Program-made: the position numbers and the translations under genes
Assembly (NCBI GenBank): GCA_022496805.1
Contig: CM040088.1
Coordinates: 22,103,001-22,167,000 of the forward strand
DNA: 64,000 nt
Source: Pohlia nutans
Taxonomy: Eukaryota > Streptophyta > Bryopsida > Bryales > Mniaceae
Direction of reading: 5' to 3'
Notes under the pieces: generated by a model
What the model saw: the letters and a program-made list of their open reading frames with translations, nothing else
Told to the model about the DNA's origin: nothing
Database searches by the model: none
Shown here: piece by piece, positions 10,716 through 22,137 of the stretch
How the letters are laid out: each line of letters begins with the position of its first letter
Position numbering within the stretch: the stretch's first letter is position 1

Positions 10716-11369
10716 CCCCTAAATGCTCATAGCCCTCTCTAAATTGGGCAGTTTTGCAAAGATGCATTATAAAATGTATTTAAGAGGAATATTTTGAACC
10801 TGATGTACGAATAAATATTGTACATTATGAATTTTAGATTCTATTCATGTGGTTAGATCTGTGATTGCTATCACCAATATTTTTGTATAAACTTTGAAAC
10901 TTAAATTTCAAAAATATTTTGTAATTCGATTACGAACAAGACATTGACAATTTGTAGATGAAATTTGTTGTGATGGGTTGAGATGTAATATTCTGAGTGT
11001 TGTGATTTTTGGACATTTTTTGGTATCTTAACCCCTAAAGGCCCAACCAAGCCAAAACGGCTTGGTTAACAGTGTATTTTGACAACCTTGGGCCTTTAGG
11101 GGTTAATTCAATGAGTTGACTTTTTCAAAAGCACTTTTGAACACATTTGAACTAAGATTTTAGAAATTTTTGGTGAATTACTGCATCATGAAATGAGACA
11201 TAAATATTTCACAAATCATCTCCTTTCTAATCAGATCACATATGCGTGAAGCTAAATTTCCATAAAATCAATAGTAAATTATACAGACTACAAAAAGTGT
11301 ATGACGGATGAAAAAAATTGGATGAAATTTGTACATCATCCAAAGAATGAACGCATGGGCAGTTCGGGG
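10716..11369 (+). mobile_element. P2 TTAA-flanked element with a 71-bp element nested inside
   Basis: TTAA (10712-10715) CCCCTAAATGC at the left; GGGG (11366-11369) TTAA (11370-11373) at the right. Relatives lie at about 46060-46632 and, reversed, at about 16026-16580, sharing GCAAAGATGCATTATA and the TATCACCAATA region. Within it, 11032-11102 is a second TTAA-flanked palindrome (CCCCTAAAGGCCCAACC / GGGCCTTTAGGGG). Another CCCCTAAAG end starts at 11374, sharing the right TTAA. Confidence 0.6.
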
Positions 11370-12159
11370 TTAACCCCTAAAGCGTCCCTAGCTTTTTTGG
11401 GCTCAAAAACATCATTGCTTTTGATGTGTTACAGGTCTACATGTAAGTGAGGTAAGGAAATCTCAGCTGTACAATCTTGTAGTATACATGTTGTAGATGA
11501 TGTGAATCAAATTTGGAGTCATTTGGCCACATAGATTGCAAGATCATGATGTTTTAGTGTTAAAAAGGATGCTGAAAATTTCCTAGCAACAAATTAGAGG
11601 TGAAATGTGTTTTCAAAACTACTCAAATGAAAAAACTCTAAACTATAAAGTGGTTCAAAATCATCATATAACCACATTGGTACCAAAAAATACTCATGCA
11701 AAAATTTGATGTGTCCTAAAATGGCTTTGCAATGTCAAAAGGTAGCACGAAAAGTGACCCATTTGACCCAAAAAGCAAAAAGTGTCCAAAATAGACCTGT
11801 GTACTAAAATGAAACCCAAACATTCAGAACAACATGAATTGACATGAAAATTTTACCATGATAACTAAACTTCAAGGGGAATCTAAACCGATAATTTTTT
11901 TTTATTGAAAATGAACATTGATTGAAGGAGATACAAGCCCTCGAAGTTGTAGCCATCAAAATGCACAAAAACTGTCCAAATTGGGGGCATTCAATTGGAT
12001 ATTTTGAGAGAGATATAAAGTAATATGCATACTTTTTCCAAATATTCACTATATATTATAAACATTCTAAAAACAATCTATTATTTTGGAATATGTATTT
12101 GAATTATTACTAGCTTGACCCATGCCGGCCACCTGCACATAAAAAATTTCAAAATAAAT

Positions 12160-13720
12160 ATCAAAAGCTCTAAGTGAACATGTTATACTTTGGGGGAGGT
12201 TGACTTATAGAATTCGAAATTTCAGGAGAAGAGTCTGTTACCGCGAGTGAAAGAGGCTCGCCAAGCGTTCGATGTAGCAAAATTCTCCACATTAGGGTTT
12301 GACCGGAGTGCATTCCTTTGCAACAAACCCGTGTGCTCCGTGTACTCCATGTTTGCGCAGGGTCGGGGAGAATTGAAGTCGGGTGACAAATGTTGCGGTA
12401 CCGCATATGAAATGGGATGGGAGGAGCGGGGACGGAGGAGCACGGGCATCCATCTGCTTAACGCTCTTAACATCATCGTAGCTGTTGAAAACTCAGTATT
12501 GTTCAGTGCTGCGTTTTTTTGGAGTTAGAAGAGCTCTGGAATAAGAGTAGGCGTCATGTTCGGAGGTGATACATTAAATTGCTTGGTCGGAATTTTGAAT
12601 CCTACTGAAGATTGTCAGCATTGGAATTATTGTGATGGATTGAATACTTCCTAGTCACACTTTGATTGCCTCTCATGATTTTGGTGTGCCGCCTGCAATA
12701 GAGTCCGATATGAGGTTTTTGCATTCAAAAAGTTGTCGAATTTCGAGCGCAGATATCAGGTTTGGTAAGAACTATGATTTATAGAACTTAAATAAATTTT
12801 CCACTGCTAAAATAATCATCATCTTTTGTTCCGCATCTTTTCTCAATGACGATTTCGCAATACGATTTCTTAATTCGATTAGAGTTGAATTTGTGCCAAA
12901 TCATCTTTATTTCAAGCTCTGTCTGTTTCTGTAGAAGTGAAACTTGCTATGTTTTGAATTGTAGCTAGCATTGAACCTGAGGTTGTGATTGAAGCACCTG
13001 TTTTTTGATGTATTAGTTTGTGCCACTGTAATTTGCGTCATTCTTGACTGTCGTTGTCAAACCGCAGACGTCCAATTCGTTTGTGGCTTTCTGCCGCTAC
13101 ATGATAGATGGTCTTGCTTCTCCACGGGCTAATGATGTTGGTCACGAATCAAAGGTTATAGGTGCGATTCTCATCAATTTCCTACGACATAAATTGAAGC
13201 TGTTGAAGTCTGCCCCCTAATCTAGCGAGAGATTCGAAGAAGCTACAAATCCTTTTGTACAATTAAAGAAAGAGGTTCTCACTTATCCTTCGTGCCAATT
13301 TCCTGTTGAACCAATTTGCATTGGCAAACTTAGGTCACGAAGTTCCTGAGCTTCTTCTCGTACAGTCCAATGGTCGTCAATCTTCGTTGTTCTCGTGTTT
13401 ATGACCTAGAGAGACGGGGAGGCATGGAGGGCGGTTATGGTAGCCAACCACCTGCCAATTGTGCGATTATCTATTTACAAGCACAGCGCGACCAAAAAGC
13501 TGCGCAACAATTTCAAGAACACCGCAGAATGCCAAGAAACACTCGCAGAATGCCAAGAACGCTCCAAGCAGGTTCCACTCCGGAATTTAGTCAAATAACC
13601 ACTTATTCCATGTGTAAAATGTCATGCCCGGACAGACACACAAAAAACACCCTTCTTCCTTATTATATGGATTTTTTGATGCATTTTTTGCATCCCTGTA
13701 TTATTTCTTAAATAATCATG
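12160..13720 (+). other. Unassigned GC-richer region, possible small gene or transcript
   Basis: Base composition is clearly less AT-rich than the flanks and several GT/AG-like junctions occur, but no continuous protein family is visible. A 53-residue frame at 13437-13598 begins MVANHLPIVRLSIYKHS and ends with a duplicated (T/L)AECQE motif and LRNLVK; the duplication comes from a 15-bp direct repeat. I do not recognise it. It may be a decayed gene, a non-coding transcript or chance. Confidence 0.25.
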
Positions 13721-15244
13721 ATGTATCAAAGAAAATTAAGTGAAAAGAATTATTGGGACTCTACATTATGATCTACTTCATTTCCAATATCTTTGCACAC
13801 TAGGTAAAGTACGGACATCTAAAATTGTCGCTTTTGCTATTTTGCATAGTATCTATTATTCAATTAGTCAAATTTATATTGATGTTTTTATTGGTGAATG
13901 AAAGAGGATCATAACATTCAGTAGCATTCATTGGCTCTGCCTTGCCTTGAGGAGAATGTGCAGAATATCCGACATCATCACCCATGCAAAATCAGTAGCT
14001 AGTTTGTTTTACAAGAAGGCAGAGGTAATGGTAACTCGGAGGGGAAGGTCAACAAGATCTCAAAGCTCCAAACACATAATAAAAAAGAAGAAGATATTGT
14101 AGTGGCTTAATGCCAACACTAGTACAGCACGCTGACCAACACTCGCTGACACCTTTTAAAATAACAAAATTGTAAAAAGAAATTTTAATTTAATTTTTTT
14201 TTAATTTTTTAATTTTTTTTAATTTTTTTTTAAGTTGGATGGCGCTACAGGCTTGGCTATGAGCCAGCAGTTAGTTTTTTTTTTTTTTGGTTTTTTTTCA
14301 CTCCACTCCAGTGACCTCTAGCGGCCGGCTCTATCCATCCCTTTTCTTAATGAACTTCTATACGGTTGGATGGATGTAAAGGTAGTGCACGTGAAGGCTA
14401 CTGAATGTTATGATTCCAATACATCAAAGATTACATTGTATAGATCTTGTTGAGTGGCCTATGGACTTAAATGTGGGACCTCAAAGTGTACCTAGAATTT
14501 AGTTAGGGATGCAATTCCAAACAGTGGTGAGTTCCAACCCTTTATTTTTTTCATTATTCAGAGAGTGCTACACTCGCAAAACAAGATAATATTGTAGAAC
14601 CACACATTTCTACATGCATCCACATTTTAATGTTATTTTCATCCAAATATGACAATCTCATCTAATATTTTTTAAGAAATTGAAGATATTTTGGAGATCT
14701 AATATTGAGTTTTTGGTCATTTTGTACCTAGATTATTTTCTATTCGTGTAATCTAGCACTAAAAAGTCCAAAACAAAGGGCTTGGTGGTGAGCTCGTTCT
14801 TATTACCATGCATTAACATCTAAACACCTGAGGGGGGGGAGGGGTTCCCCCACCCAAAACTACCTCATTTTGGTTATTTTCATTGATGATCTTCAAATGA
14901 TTTTCAAAACCCTTTTTTCACCCTTCCAACTATAGGATCTTATACTCATAGGCCTTATAAACTATTCCTCAAATTTCCAAAACATTTGATTGTACAAGTC
15001 TCAAGATAATAGCAAATGAAGTTGAGATTTTGAAATTTCAGGCTTTGAAAAATTTGGACAACCTTGCTTTGATGGGCTTCCAAACCAAAAAAAAATTAAG
15101 TGACGCGCCATTTTGGACCATTTTCAAGATGAGGTAGTTGAAGTGTTGAAGTTTATTTCAACATTGAGGTGTTTCACTTTGAAACAAATGACTTGGTGAT
15201 CTCACATCACACTAAAATTATGCTTATACTCAACATATACCAAC

Positions 15245-15445
15245 CATTAGTTAATGGCTATTTTTTTCACTGGTTGTTGGTCACCAAAGGGTCTATTCCC
15301 GATAAGTGAGAGTAGTTTTGTTCCGATGGCCTTTTGTCCATTGGGCACTAGGTCACTGACATTACAAACAGATACTTTATTCACGCCGACCTTGAAAGAG
15401 AACTGGAATTTCTATCTATCTATGTTTCGCTTTGAAAAATTCCCT
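15245..15445 (+). repeat. Possible LINE-like 3' end with CTAT tail
   Basis: The segment ACTTTATTCACGCCGACCTT-GAAAGAG...TTTCTATCTATCTAT recurs at 36570-36675 as CACGCCGGCCTCGAAAGAGG...CTATCTATCTATC. Both copies lie on the same strand and stop at a short CTAT repeat, as some non-LTR retroposons and their truncated copies do. No reverse transcriptase frame is present. Confidence 0.4.
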
Positions 15446-17046
15446 TAGGTGGAGTGCTGATTATATGAACATAATTCCAATTGCATTGGAAAGAAGACTT
15501 GTTTACCTATGACATTGTATTTTTTTATTTTGAAAAAAAATTATTTGTTTGGGCCTAGGCAACCGGAAAAATGGGCAATGATCAAAAAATGGTTTTTTGT
15601 GAGCTTAGGGGTTAAGGTTAGTTTCAACACTTATATATTGAAATAGTTTAATTTTAGAATTCAGACTCTACCAAATGCCGTTTTTTAATTTTCAAAATTT
15701 TGGAAAATTTACTAATTATGGTGTTTCAGATTTCACGGGGAACTAAAGACATTCAAATCATTTTTCTTTGTTTTTCTTTGTTCTATAACTTCTAAAATGA
15801 GTTTTTATGCCAATATTATTAAATTCTGACAAACATTGTTCTTCAATAGTCCCTTACTCAGCTCTCTTGGCCTTGGGAGAACTTGTGGGAACTTTTTTTT
15901 ATCATTGAGGGGTCACAAGTTCCATACCCTTTGGTGGTGTATGGCCTTGCTTTAGATTATTCTCCAACTCACTATAGATTAGTTTTGAAGTCTTTTTGAA
16001 CCAGAAACAAGTCGAAGGTGAGTTTAATCCCTAACTACCCAACCGTCCATTTTTTGGACAATGTAAAGATTTCATTTACGTTTTCTCATCTGTCATGCAC
16101 TTTTTGCAAGGAAAAATATAATACAAAATTTTACGACAAGATAGCTTCATGCATATGAGATCCGATTTGAAAAGAGATGATTTGTGAAATTTTATGCCTC
16201 TTTCATGTTGTAGTGATTCATTGATGATTTGAGTCTAAATGTGCTCTTGAAAAAATAAACTCATAAAATTAAGCAAGCAAAAAATATCCAAAAATCACTA
16301 CACTTAGAATATTACATTTCAACCCATCACAACAAATTTCACTCACACATTGTCAATATCTTATTTGTAATTGAATTACAAAAGAATTTCAAATTTCAAA
16401 TTTCAAATTTTATACAAAAATATTGGTGATAGCAATCGTAGATCTAACCGTATGCAGAGAATCTAAAATTCATAATGTACAACTTTTATTCATACATCAA
16501 GTTCAAAATATCCCTCTCCCTCTTAGTTGCATTTTATAATGCATCTTTGCAAAACTGCCAAATTTGGAGTGGGGTGGGGGTATATAGTGATGAACAAAAC
16601 TGAGTATTGATTTGAAACTTTTTCATTCAAATAACCATACCATGAGCATCAATGGGAAAAGTCCAAAAGTAGATATGAAAAAATTGTAGTATGCGACATA
16701 TAACCCATTACTATGGAAGTTTGAAGAAAAACTCAATTGCGATTTGAAAATAAATGAATTTCAAAGTTAGCTATGTCTAAAATTTGATTTTGTGCACTAT
16801 AATTTGAAACTACTTTAAATTTTGTCAATTTTTCTTAGAGTTTCAAAAAAACTTTTTGTACCTCGGCATGTTGGTATACATCATTTTTAGATTGTTGTAC
16901 ACAAAAATTGAAGGAAGTTGACATTTTATAGAATTTAAAATATTCACAATTTGATAAACATGCAAATGATGTTGGTTCTCACGACATTTGAATATTTTGT
17001 TGGAATTGAGAGCGTGGGACTGCGTTGGCCATTGTAGAGAGTGCAT

Positions 17047-17323
17047 CATCAGGAATTTAGGACCCCACGGATTTTAAGCGATTTTCGTGCGACATCCGAT
17101 TTTTCATGGGTTTGTACATTTTTCGCTTGGATTCTGCACAGATTTTGTGCTAATTCCGCACGGATTCTGCATTGTATTAGATATCAAAAAGAGTGAATGT
17201 AGAAGCCATGCAGATTCAGTGAAGAATTAGCACGAAATCCGTGCGAAAAATGTACGAACCCAAGAAATATCGGATGTTGCACTAAAATCGTTAAAAATCA
17301 GTGAGGTCCTAAATTCCTGATGC
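17047..17323. mobile_element. Palindromic MITE nested in the left foldback arm
   Basis: Ends CATCAGGAATTTAGGACC and GGTCCTAAATTCCTGATG are perfect inverted copies. The undisturbed right arm of the foldback shows the empty target GAGTGCATAGG, and TGCAT is duplicated here, so the insertion is certain. Confidence 0.75.
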
Positions 17324-17412
17324 ATAGGTTGCAACATGAACCATTGTTACATCTTAATGCCCTTGCATTTGAAATATTTGTTTAATTGGAGAATGCATTC
17401 AATTTACACATT

Positions 17413-17699
17413 AGAATTGTATGATGCAATTTTTTGGTCTAACTTTTTTTGTACAAAAACTAGAATTTTTATTGCATATAATTAATCGAATGAATAAAAA
17501 AAAAACATAACATTTTCAATATCATCAAAAAATTCATAATTGCCAGAAATTACACTAACTTTCATAAAATTATCAATTTTTTAATGATACTGAAAATGAC
17601 AAAAACAAGTTGCTCAATTGGTTTAATCAATCATGTGCGTCATGATCTCTAGACTTTGTACAAAAAAAGTTAGACCAAGAAACTGCATCATACAACTTT
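17413..17699. mobile_element. Palindromic MITE in the centre of the foldback element
   Basis: Inverted ends ATTGTATGATGCA... and ...TGCATCATACAA, continued by GGTCTAACTTTTTTTGTACA and its inverse. The middle is AT-rich. Superfamily not determined. Confidence 0.55.
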
Positions 17700-17701
17700 A
17701 A

Positions 17702-18025
17702 TAGGGGTTGTCACACATCCTCCACCCCATTCTCAATCTTCAAAGAATGGGGACGTGGCACGCTCTCCTTGAATGGCGGAGGGCCCATTCTCTGAAGATT
17801 GGAGAATTTCATTCTTTTCCTCCACGGGTGAAGAATGGAGAATGGGAAATGGCCCATGCTTGGAGGATGTGTGACCAACTAACAACCTCTCATTCTTCAT
17901 TCTCATTCTCCACATACCACAAAAGGGGTGTCACACTTTCTCCATGGAGAAGCTACCCTATTGGCTCGTCTTTTTCCTCATTCTTCACCCATTCTCCATT
18001 CTCCGAGGATGTGTGACAACCCCTA
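17702..18025. mobile_element. TAGGGG-ended MITE, 324 bp
   Basis: The first 20 bases TAGGGGTTGTCACACATCCT are perfectly inverted at the right end. Internal partial copies (GGAGGATGTGTGAC near 17860, GGGGTGTCACAC near 17925) suggest repeated end motifs. A TAGGG terminus is compatible with hAT, but no clear 8-bp duplication was found. Confidence 0.6.
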
Positions 18026-18449
18026 ATGTATAAATTGAACGCATTCTCCAATTCAACAAATATTTCAAATGCAAGGGCATTGAGATGTAACAATAGTTCA
18101 TGTTACAACCTATGCACTCTCTACAATGGGCAACGCAGTCCCATGCTCTCAATTCCAACAAAATATTCAAATATTGTGAGAACCAACATCATTTGCATGT
18201 TTCACAAATTGTGAATATTTTAAATTCTATAAATGTCAACTTCTTTCAGTTTTTGTGTACAACAATCTAAAATGATGTATACCAATATGCCAAGGCAAAA
18301 AAAAGTTTTTTTGAAGCTCTAAGGAAAAATTGACAAAATTTAAAGTAGCTCCAAATTATAGTGCACAAAACCGAATTTTAGACATGACTAACTTTGAAAT
18401 TAATTTTTTTTTAAATCACTATTGAGCTTTTCTTCAAACATCCGTTGTA

Positions 18450-18722
18450 CTGTAGTACCATAGCAGGGTCGCCACCCCATGAATGAATATTTAATTTTTT
18501 TTGAAAAATAAGGTTCGCTCCTGAAAAAATGAATTTCCTGATTTTTGTTTCTGAGAAAAAATGATTGAAAATGGCCCAAAATAGTCCAAAATAGCTTAGA
18601 AATAGCAAAATAAAGCTTACAATAATTTATTCTATTTTGGTTCTTTTGTCCTCTTAATTTTCAATTTTTTACGTTTTTCTTTTTTTGAATTATTTTTTGG
18701 CGAACCTGCTATGGTACTACGG
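18450..18722. mobile_element. TA-flanked MITE in the right foldback arm
   Basis: TA (18448-18449) then CTGTAGTACCATAGCAGG; right end CCTGCTATGGTACTACGG then TA (18723-18724). A solitary related end occurs at about 34748-34775 (ACCCTACTATGGTAGTACGG). TA duplication fits Tc1/mariner. Confidence 0.6.
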
Positions 18723-18840
18723 TAATGGATTATATGTAGCATACTACAATTTTTACATGTCTACTTTTGGACTTTGCCCATTGATGCTCATGGTATGGTT
18801 GTTTGAATGAAAAAGTTTCAAATTAATTCTCAGTTTTGTT

Positions 18841-18988
18841 CTTGGGTGATACTTCGATGATACTTGGGTGATACTTGGGTGATACTTGGGTGATATTGTG
18901 GTGATACTTGGGTGATACTTGGGTGATATTGTGGTGATATTGTGGTGATACTTGGGTGATACTTGGGTGATACTTGGATGATACTTGT
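18841..18988 (+). repeat. 11-bp minisatellite upstream of MED7
   Basis: About 13 head-to-tail copies of TGATACTTGGG, with a second variant, TGATATTGTGG, interspersed in a patterned way. It begins where the foldback arm ends and stops at the foldback terminus GTCACTGTA. It lies roughly 270-420 bp upstream of the MED7 start codon, so it is probably in the promoter or 5' leader. Confidence 0.9.
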
Positions 18989-19261
18989 CACTGTACGCGG
19001 GTATTCTCGGTCGTCGCGCTCAATGTCGTCCTTCGTTTCCCAGTTTCCAAACCACCCACAGACAGAGAAAGAGAGGAGATTCCGTGGTCTCGTAGGGATT
19101 TCGGAACCATCAATTTATCTGGAGCACACGTCGCCATGTCGGGCTGCTGCTGCTGCTGCGAACCGTGATGAGCTTGGAATCATCATCGTTTGATGGGAGC
19201 TGAGGTTGTTGAATGGTGCTCGATCATCGCCTCAACAGTTCATTGAAGCCGGTGATCAATA

Positions 19262-22137
19262 ATGTCTGCGGCTGCGTTTCCCCCTCCGCCTCCTTACTAT
19301 AAGCTGTACGCGGACTACAGCATCGATGATCCCACCTCCGCTCCGCCCCCGCCCCCGCCCGTGCTCGGTACCTACATCCAGTACGGAGGGAATTACACGG
19401 TTCGTTTCCCTCGCTTACTTAATGTTTTCCAGGAGCAACGATCGCAGGGGTTAAGTTTTCGACTGGAAATGTTCTTGTTAGGAAATTAGGGTTTAGGGTT
19501 TGGTGAGGTCAAGTTTTTAATGGCAGACCACGGACATTCTTCCTGGATTAGGCCTTCAGCTGCTGAGTATGTTTAGAGTGACAAAGAAATTTGTGTTTCA
19601 AGAGGATTCCAACACACTAGAAAAATGTATTATTTAAACACCTTATGAGTAAGTTATGAATTTCGCTTGCTTTCTTTTCCAATTTTTTCGGCGGGATCGT
19701 CCAGGATTTTCGACTGGAAATGTGTTTGGAGTTAGGGTTTAGGGTTTGGCGAGGACAAGTTTTTAATGGATTTTTTTAATGGCAGACCACGGACATTCTT
19801 CCTGGATTAGAAGAGGAGGGGTTACGTCAACTGTATCCAACTGGTTCAGACGTTGGTGAGCTTCTTCTCTATTGCTGAAACACTCCATCATCTGCGTTTT
19901 TTTGGGCCAGGTTTTTCACTTTATGTCGCTGTATTTTAATCGAATACTTGTTATTAACCTCAAAATGGCTGCCAGTTTTGGAAAAAACTTTAGATTTATT
20001 ATAATATATGATTTCTAAGATAGGGAATCCATTCTTGAGGCCTTCCTGCTGAGTATGTTTAGAGTGGCTGAGTATGTTTGCCAATCTTTTCAAGAGGATT
20101 CCAGCACACTAGAAAATGTATTATTTGAACACCTTATGAATAAGTTGTGAATTTCTGAAGTTTTGCTAGTGAAAGCATGGGTTGACTTTTACTCTTTTGT
20201 TGCTAAACTTGTGTACTTGTGAATTATGATTATTCAACTTTAAGCCTATTTTAGTCCTACCATGGGAACTCACTTGACTGGAGAATTCACCTTATAACAT
20301 GAAAGTTGATGTCTAATAAGATGCTAACCCTTAATGAACTGGGAAACCAGATTGCGGTCATTTTCAGATGGAGTTTGTCCATTTTTAGATTACTTTTTTC
20401 CTTGAACTTGGTAGGAATTTTGTCCTCTTTCCAGTGACACCAAATTTGAGTCAATTTGAGCTTGAATGCATTTGGAAATGAAGAAGACGTTATGAAAATG
20501 TACAGGAAAAATTTCTGCCATTTTCTAGTAGGCAATGAGAACCTTCTATTAGTTTCTAGGAGTTAATGGGAGCCATTCACAATGGCCAATGGGGATGCTT
20601 TGGAAGTTTTCTATTTTAACAGTCCATTAGGGGTTAAGCATGATGAGTAGAAATTGTCTATACAATTGAACTTGAATTAGATCTTTGCTAAATCAATATA
20701 GGAGCATGTAACTTAAGAATTCACCAAAAATATAGTTCTTATTTTAATAATTGAGTTTTGGTTTTTAGGCTTAAATTCTAAGGCTATCATCATGGTATAA
20801 TAAGTCCATTGAATTCCTTATTTAACTTGTTTTGAATCTTTAAATTTTTCATATAAGTGCAGGCTCTTGTTTTGTTTCCCAATTCCAATTTATCTTAACC
20901 CTTTAGCGCGCCTGCGTCCCCAAACTGCGAGTCATTTTCTGAAAGATGAACAATCACATTTTTCGTCCATCCAAATTTCTCTTGGTTCTTGTGCTAGTTG
21001 ACTACCATTTGTACGGTATGGATCTTCAAAATAAGATATTGTGATTATTTTAAAAACAACATATTTGGTTTATGTCAAGTTTCATTCTTAGTTCAAAAAT
21101 TGAGATCTTAAAGATGATTTTCCAAAATAAGTAGAATCAAATAATGAAAATTATACCATCTCATAGTGCATATTATTCCAAGTTTGTTACAACAATCTTG
21201 AATTAAAAAATTGTTAATTTGGGATTTTTAATTGAATTTTGAAAGAAAAATTAATTAAAAAATATCAATAAAAAATATGATAGATCCAACCGTACAGATG
21301 TGATCTGCACATTGACATTTACGACTTTGCTTTGTATATCACTCCATTTTTGTTATTCACCAAACATTTTATAACGCATCTTTGAAATCGGTGCATCATC
21401 TGGACCTTAAAGGGTTAAGACCGCTTATTCCGCTCTGGTTTTTTGTCAGATTTTAAAAAGGAGCTGCGGGCACTGAATCGAGAACTCATTCTTCAGTTCT
21501 TGGAGTTGACGGACGCTTTAATCGAAAGACCTTCACAGTCAGCCCGTTGTGTTGAAGACATGACCCTAATATTGCGGAACATTCATCACTTGCTGAATTC
21601 TCTTAGACCGCACCAGGTTTTGCTCATACCCGCCCTTCACGTTTCCTAGAAGTATTTGAGTTCTGTTGGGAGCAAGTTTCTTTGTCATGTATTCATTGAA
21701 CAGATCATTTTCATAGATTGGCTTATCATTAATCATTAAATTTGTTTTCATGTGACTAGGCAAGAGCAACAGTGATACATCTGTTGGAGACACAATTAGT
21801 CAGGCGAAAGGAAGCCCTTGCAGAAATTCGCCGGTATGTCTATTTGCTTCTTGTTTGGGGTATTTCTCATTCTGTTTCCCATGTGGCTGTTGTATTCCTC
21901 TCTTGAATCTGACAAGTATGTAACCTTTGCATTTATTGGAATTTTTACGATCTTGTCTGATTCCTCAGCTCAGTGTTTGGTTTCTTTCATAGAAAGTTTT
22001 CTGATATATGCCCCTTTCTTCGGAGAGCTTACCGGTACATAATTAGAAATGTGACCTCATTTCTTTGTTTTGGGTGCATGAACAGAAAGAGAACAGAAGC
22101 TCGTGCAATGCTTCAGGAGTACTCAGCCACTCTATAG
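19262..22137 (+). CDS. MED7: Mediator of RNA polymerase II transcription subunit 7
   Basis: A middle-module subunit of Mediator, the nuclear bridge between transcription factors and RNA polymerase II; MED7 pairs with MED21 and MED31. Exons 19262-19399, 19786-19855, 21450-21616, 21760-21833 and 22086-22137 join in frame to 166 residues, close to the length of plant MED7. The N-terminus has the plant pattern SAAAFPPPPPYYKLYADY, then a proline-rich turn and GTYIQYGGNYT. The middle has ILPGLEEEGLRQLYP, DFKKELRALNREL and HHLLNSLRPHQ. The last exons form the predicted C-terminal helix (RKEALAEIRRKRTEARAML). The MSAAAF start is unambiguous. Intron 1 contains a partial copy of exon 2, and intron 2 contains two TTAA elements, one ending about 30 bp before the exon 3 acceptor. 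Telo-box motifs in intron 1 fit constitutive, growth-linked expression (inference). Confidence 0.95.
19456..20155 (+). repeat. Tandem duplication in MED7 intron 1 including part of exon 2
   Basis: Copy A (about 19456-19660) and copy B (about 19707-20155) share TTTTCGACTGGAAATG, the TTAGGGTTTAGGGTTTGG telo-box, TTTTTAATGGCAG, the first 25 bases of exon 2 and a trailing block ending CACCTTATGA.TAAGTT. In copy A the exon sequence ACCACGGACATTCTTCCTGG runs into GCCTTCAG with no donor, so it is a decoy. Copy B holds the working exon and about 220 extra bases. Confidence 0.85.
20328..20633. mobile_element. TTAA-type element in MED7 intron 2
   Basis: Left CTAA-CCCTTAATGAACTG, right CAGTCCATTAGGGG-TTAA (20634-20637). 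The ends are imperfect inverted copies and the left TTAA has changed to CTAA. 306 bp, non-coding. Confidence 0.5.
20899..21414 (-). mobile_element. P3 TTAA-flanked element in MED7 intron 2
   Basis: TTAA (20895-20898) CCCTTTAGCGC at the left; CCTTAAAGGG TTAA (21415-21418) at the right. The interior matches, in opposite orientation, elements at 23380-23862 and 28100-28939 (ATAACGCATCTTTGAAATCG, ATCCAACCGTACAGATGTGA). Non-autonomous. Confidence 0.65.

Larger units (their letters stand above)
9139..16582. other. Gene-poor region between the Tc1 element and the foldback element
   Basis: Mostly AT-rich DNA. Recognisable content is a palindromic element (10175-10365), a P2 TTAA element with a small nested one (10716-11369), a GC-richer stretch at 12160-13720 with no identified gene, inverted blocks around GCTACTGAATGTTATG at about 13900 and 14410 (a third copy near 27985), a possible retroposon tail (15245-15445) and a reversed P2 copy at about 16026-16580. 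A block at 9510-9575 resembles the UGT 3' flank at 7110-7175. Confidence 0.6.
16583..18993. mobile_element. 2.4-kb foldback element with Tc1-like ends and nested insertions
   Basis: Two long inverted arms, about 16587-17400 and 18030-18842, match closely (for example the ATGGGCAACGCAGTCCCA region and the TTGTACACAAAAATTG region). Left end TA-TAGTGATGAACAAAACTGAG and right end TCACTG-TA resemble the Tc1 ends at 7509 and 9136 (shared AAAACTGAGTA core). Four smaller elements sit inside it (17047-17323, 17413-17699, 17702-18025, 18450-18722). The right terminus is split from the arm by the minisatellite at 18841-18988. Confidence 0.65.

Noticed and set aside
11374..15611. 4.2-kb TTAA element between CCCCTAAAGCG and TTAGGGG-TTAA
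   Set aside because: The two ends do not match beyond the first bases and no transposase lies between them, so pairing them is not supported.
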